Source: Ruminococcus flavefaciens ATCC 19208
GTDB taxonomy: Bacteria; Bacillota; Clostridia; Oscillospirales; Ruminococcaceae
Length of the DNA: 64,000 nt
Reading direction: 5' to 3'
Assembly: GCF_000518765.1 (NCBI RefSeq)
Contig: NZ_KI912490.1
Location: 382,897-446,896, forward strand
Shown here: positions 61,001 through 64,000 of the stretch, in pieces
Numbering within the stretch: position 1 is the first letter of the stretch
Layout: every line of letters begins with the position of its first letter
Translations under genes and position numbers: made by a program
Notes under the pieces: model-generated
Database searches by the model: none
The model's input: only the letters and a program-made list of their open reading frames with translations
What the model was told of the DNA's origin: nothing

Positions 61001-64000
61001 CGCTGTTGCAGAAAAGACTGACGCAGGCAGCTACAACTATAACCTCACAGCAGAGGCAAACGGAAACTACGCAGGCAGCGTGACAGTTTCATGGTCTATC
61101 GCACAGGCTGACGTAAGCGATTACATTACAGTTGCTCCTAAGAACAACGTTGATACAGACGGCAATAAGGAAACTCTCGAAGCTGTTGTTTATGACGGTG
61201 CAGTTCTTGACGGCACTGACTTCGAGGTTAAGACTAACGAAGCATATGCAGCTCTTGCAGCAGATTCACCTGTAAAGAAGCTCGTTGACGAGTTCATCGA
61301 CCAGTTAAAGGCTAAGGAAGCTGTAGCAGCTGACCCTGCTAATAACATCGAGGCACAGCCTGCTGTTCCTGTTAAGACTTTTGTCAATGTTAGCAGCGGA
61401 CGGTATGGGGTTACTACAGATATAACTTATGATAGTGAAATATCTTCAAGTGGTGTAAGTATTAACGCTAACTCTGTGGGATCATATAGTAATGTTATTT
61501 TGAAGGGAAATCTTACTTTCGAATGCAGTGGCGGTGATTTTACTGAGGTAAAGATCACTTGTGGTGAATACGTAAAGTCAGGAAGTAATAGTATTCAGTT
61601 AACTTTGGATGGTAACGACATAAAGTGCGGCGATGACACTATCCTTACAAAGAATGATAACGAGTGGTTCAAGATAGTAAGCATAACACATGGATATGGC
61701 AATGAGACAAATGAATACACTATTAATTTGACGAAAGTCCCGAAAACAGAAACCAGATACGAAACATACGATATCAAGAACGCAGGTGCACACAAGGCTA
61801 ACGTAACAGTATCCAACAGCAACTTCAAGACTGTTGAATTCAAGCAGAAGATTGATAATAGCGGCAAGCCTGTTGAGGACGAGGATAATTCTGTAGCCGT
61901 AACTATCGCAAAGCGTGATGTTACTCTGACACCAGACGAAGATCTGTCAATGACATACCGCGACACAGAGATGCCCGACCTCACATACACTATCGAGGAC
62001 GCAAAGGCTGACGGTCTCACAGGTGTTGTGGCTGCTGATAAGGCTCTGTTCCAGAAGACAACAGGCGAGGGCTCAGATGCTGTCACAACTAATACAGGTG
62101 CTATCTATGTAGATAAGCTCGTTCAGGAAGATGCACAGGCAGTTCCTGTTCAGTTCGTTTACGCAACAGATGAGAATAATGATATCGACTACACAACAGC
62201 AGGTCTCAACAATGCAGGCAGCTACACATACGCAGTAAGCGAGGACGATAAGTTTGCAAACTACAACATCGTTCTTCCTATTGATATTGCGGCTGACGAG
62301 GCACAGGGAATCGAGGAATACACAGCTCCTACATTCACTGTTGATCCACTCAATCTCAAGAATATCGAAAACCTGAACATCGTGCTCAACGGCAAGACCA
62401 ATGGCTGGACAACTGACGGCAACAGCGGTTCTTACATCTATGACGGCTCTACTAAGCAGGTAGAAGTTTCTGAGGTATTCAAGCCAAACGAAGATGTGAC
62501 TGAAACTATTGATACAATAGTAAATAATGATCAGAAAACGGCTAAGCAGTTCACAACCGAAGACGAATCACAGATATCCTTCGATATAACTTATCCTATA
62601 GATGAAAATTCTCATTATATCTTTGTCGGAAAGTATGATGAAACATACAAAGGATATTCCTTGAAGATAACACCTCCCACTGGAAAAGCTGTAAAGACTA
62701 TTAAGTTCTATACACCTAATAATGAACAGCCTGGAACGATTTACGTGAACGGAGAGGCAAATGCTATGGTCGACTTCAAGACGGTTTATGAAGCTGCCGG
62801 CGGCAATTTGGAAACTACAGGACTGAAAATTTCCAAGCTTGAAATCACCTATTCTTCTACTGACTACACCCTTAACGCAGACACTGACTACACCGTAGGC
62901 GGCGCAACAAAGAGAGCTTCCGCAGGTACACACAATGTACAGATCATGGGTAAGGGCAACTATACAGGCGTTACTACAGCTCCATGGGATATCACTGAGG
63001 CTGAGGCTGGCGAGTCAACACTGCTTATTGATAATACACCTTCCAATGAATATAATGGCAAGTCTTACGACGGCAAGGCTGTAACTGCTAATGTTTCATT
63101 CGGAGATGGAGCTTCTGCTTATTATGTAGCAGACGCAGAGACAGATATCAAGTATTATGAAAATAATAATGTCCTTGAGAGCGCACCTGTGGATGCAGGC
63201 ACCTATAAGGTAGTTGCTACTATCACTTGTGACGGCTATGCAACCAAGACTATCGAAAAGACATTCAATATCAGTCCTGCTGTCATCACTGTAGATTCAA
63301 ATGCAAAAACAAAGGCAATAACATACGGCGATAAGCTCCCGGCAGTAACACAGGCTGATATTGACGCTATCGTAGGTCTTACCGATGATGACAAGGCATA
63401 CTTCCAGAAGCTCTTCACAGACGGCAAGCTGGGGCTTGGCTATGTAAAGAAATATAATGCGAATGCACAATTGGTTGACGATACTTCAAAACTCACTTTC
63501 ACACTTAACGGAACATTAACACAGGAAGAAGTAGGTATAATTCAGCAGTTCAGCAATAATTACAATACCTCTAACTTCTACTGGAATGTCATAACCAATG
63601 CTAAGTCTATCAAGGACAGCAGCATAAAGGTCGAGTTCACAGAGGGCGATACAGCTATCATCAATCCAGACGGCACTTTCGCTTCTGACAGTGCTATCAA
63701 GGTTTACGATACCGCTATCCTCGATCAGGACGGCAAGGCTACTGAGCTTGTTGAACTCGGTGAGAACAACGCAGCAACAGCTGATTATGAGCTTACAGTT
63801 GAAAGCACTGCTACAGAAGGTGTTTATACACTTGAGATCGTCGGCAAGAACAACTACCGCGGTGTTCGCAAGATCGAGTTTAAAGCTATTACGGCAGCTA
63901 AGGCAGCAACAACATTTGACATTGATTTCGTTGAAACTTATGTTTCAAATAACAAGAACAGGATCAGATTTAACGCAGCAGCTTCCGTAAAGAGCGGCTA
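58098..64000 (+). CDS. Giant secreted protein with Ig/MBG-type repeats (partial, open at right edge)
   Basis: The frame starts at ATG 58098 behind AAGGAGG and stays open to the window end, at least 1967 residues. The signal peptide is MRNSKKKNNTFKRVAAGALS onwards, with likely cleavage after AHA at residue 46. The rest is a chain of beta-rich modules. A recurring module end (D/N/S)-A-G-(T/S)-Y ... G-x-x-NY-x-G appears near residues 405, 608, 974, 1371, 1608 and 1700, and ITYGDKLPAV near 1740 marks an MBG/YDG-like domain. A helical stretch (about 280-390) interrupts early. No catalytic motif, dockerin or LPxTG anchor is seen in this part. Probably a cell-surface or adhesin protein. Confidence 0.88.
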   Translation, partial: MRNSKKKNNTFKRVAAGALSMALVAGALPANVGGFLTGGKGIVAHAETAYTAAETHVGLKLNVGDSFVIPESTHVKGYENMILWDGSTYDIGTQARTITVVRGENGALKLDGVEQNFTYPELESSTDQLCIIEYDNNSGWHLCGLVRCNAFTGVTSFDEINLYGDTIDGCDVTKVENHMSRNCNVTISNIESGKKVRLTYSDNTTNDIEPTEGTVTFTSALTTHYADESNKKVNSVEIVPIPTDLTLTAPNLTYTSSAQNLIADAPQGTKFSLTAPVYSFNHDAAWAEQLMLEEYYNSMEEAADSATDTSTQTNLINAARTLDRYRQAINHLYAGNPEDANSSIAAANASISEVNTDFSTENNDINAILDYINTYIRGKNLDDLKERFNTAADTSSWSTDVPQKTDAGTYTVYYQGDGVNYNKEIKKVDVIIAKANLSVGTDYTAPTGSDDLKYTAADIPLLEDGNTGSVTTVDSNTGEPVGTMEYGIAGTKEANIIKNTESEELTVGTVSVGDIYSPVGNKGINIPKSAYSKYILDDKEYTSLASWTYLKYNGSRYYMTAQYEDPGLKDGCDAVRVKEIRSDAIVFESYNSALETIDWKTTVPTAKDVGEYKVYYRVKGDANHNDTAPAFVTSAIEYATASLTLSPSLTGAVIVENGATEALEATDGVYTLAGTKKYNIYTNKSIADSTAATALDLTSKSSNKTFGGNTYSYRYEIEVPTTPAEGGYILSHTNNYVGKVSTEVGKANVMNIQEDGVTTENVAVLNADGVIYYGDQLEKDELVTIADGYGSIVNVDEIYLENNTASGGKVTGDALVIGTTYLLTAKVSVDADGDPDNGISGNTIYLKQQVTYAARPMTMNEYALKTEDGLVPLEVSDGTVNVPAEYWVCTLKDDSSKTYIRVEEPDEALSALFTWEKKSTFVYNSAAQKPVIVVKNGGDNTIVLADTAVAANETATPPVAAVAKDYNNAVAEKTDAGSYNYNLTAEANGNYAGSVTVSWSIAQADVSDYITVAPKNNVDTDGNKETLEAVVYDGAVLDGTDFEVKTNEAYAALAADSPVKKLVDEFIDQLKAKEAVAADPANNIEAQPAVPVKTFVNVSSGRYGVTTDITYDSEISSSGVSINANSVGSYSNVILKGNLTFECSGGDFTEVKITCGEYVKSGSNSIQLTLDGNDIKCGDDTILTKNDNEWFKIVSITHGYGNETNEYTINLTKVPKTETRYETYDIKNAGAHKANVTVSNSNFKTVEFKQKIDNSGKPVEDEDNSVAVTIAKRDVTLTPDEDLSMTYRDTEMPDLTYTIEDAKADGLTGVVAADKALFQKTTGEGSDAVTTNTGAIYVDKLVQEDAQAVPVQFVYATDENNDIDYTTAGLNNAGSYTYAVSEDDKFANYNIVLPIDIAADEAQGIEEYTAPTFTVDPLNLKNIENLNIVLNGKTNGWTTDGNSGSYIYDGSTKQVEVSEVFKPNEDVTETIDTIVNNDQKTAKQFTTEDESQISFDITYPIDENSHYIFVGKYDETYKGYSLKITPPTGKAVKTIKFYTPNNEQPGTIYVNGEANAMVDFKTVYEAAGGNLETTGLKISKLEITYSSTDYTLNADTDYTVGGATKRASAGTHNVQIMGKGNYTGVTTAPWDITEAEAGESTLLIDNTPSNEYNGKSYDGKAVTANVSFGDGASAYYVADAETDIKYYENNNVLESAPVDAGTYKVVATITCDGYATKTIEKTFNISPAVITVDSNAKTKAITYGDKLPAVTQADIDAIVGLTDDDKAYFQKLFTDGKLGLGYVKKYNANAQLVDDTSKLTFTLNGTLTQEEVGIIQQFSNNYNTSNFYWNVITNAKSIKDSSIKVEFTEGDTAIINPDGTFASDSAIKVYDTAILDQDGKATELVELGENNAATADYELTVESTATEGVYTLEIVGKNNYRGVRKIEFKAITAAKAATTFDIDFVETYVSNNKNRIRFNAAASVKSG

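Overview
The window looks like chromosome of a low-GC Gram-positive anaerobe of the Ruminococcus type (Oscillospiraceae/Clostridia). The signs are T-box leaders, Firmicutes promoters (TTGNNN-N17-TATAAT), strong AGGAGG ribosome sites, sporulation-associated families (SpoVT, YetF/DUF4363, RING-finger/DUF2628, DUF1846), a type IV pilin like the R. albus adhesins, and very long secreted proteins with Ig-like repeats. The genus is inferred from gene content; no rRNA gene is present to confirm it.

Layout. 1-4.2 kb: end of rpoB and all of rpoC. 4.3-6.0 kb: an acetyltransferase and a GHL10-type lipoprotein. 6.1-17.1 kb: two convergent surface-polysaccharide operons. The left one holds a broken GT2, an AT-rich GT2, a GT4-like enzyme and a pyruvyl transferase. 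The right one holds a Wzx flippase, two unusual thiamine-diphosphate-fold proteins, an SDR and two glycosyltransferases. 17.6-28.6 kb: metabolism and translation (flavodoxin, metY, HD protein, gdhA, cytidylate kinase-like protein, YetF pair, prfB, T-box-valS). 28.7-45.1 kb: envelope and protein quality control (HtrA, CorC/HlyC transporter, atypical kinase, SGNH plus MBOAT O-acylation pair, lipoproteins, folD, lgt, M16 protease pair, RING/DUF2628). 45.1-54.8 kb: pilin, tyrS operon behind a T-box, diguanylate cyclase, DUF1846, rubredoxin, uvrA. 54.8-64 kb: a large serine recombinase fused in frame to the C-terminal part of SpoVT, a small mobile-element-type protein, and a giant secreted Ig/MBG-repeat protein that runs off the right edge.

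Most interesting points. (1) The recombinase-SpoVT reading frame suggests a site-specific element inserted at about codon 30 of spoVT, possibly like skin-type elements that interrupt sporulation genes. (2) About 20 intergenic hairpins share the ends TGTAGGG...CCG, but their stems differ and covary, so structure is conserved rather than sequence. (3) A tandem array of five ~100-bp units sits before the CorC gene, and its hairpins carry compensatory changes. (4) A T-box, probably tyrosine-specific, leads an operon that starts with an unknown membrane protein and a zeta-toxin-like ATPase before tyrS. (5) A MenD-like enzyme is paired with a cut-down, GDG-less thiamine-fold protein in the polysaccharide locus. 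(6) An AlgI-type MBOAT protein has a triplicated N-terminal membrane hairpin.
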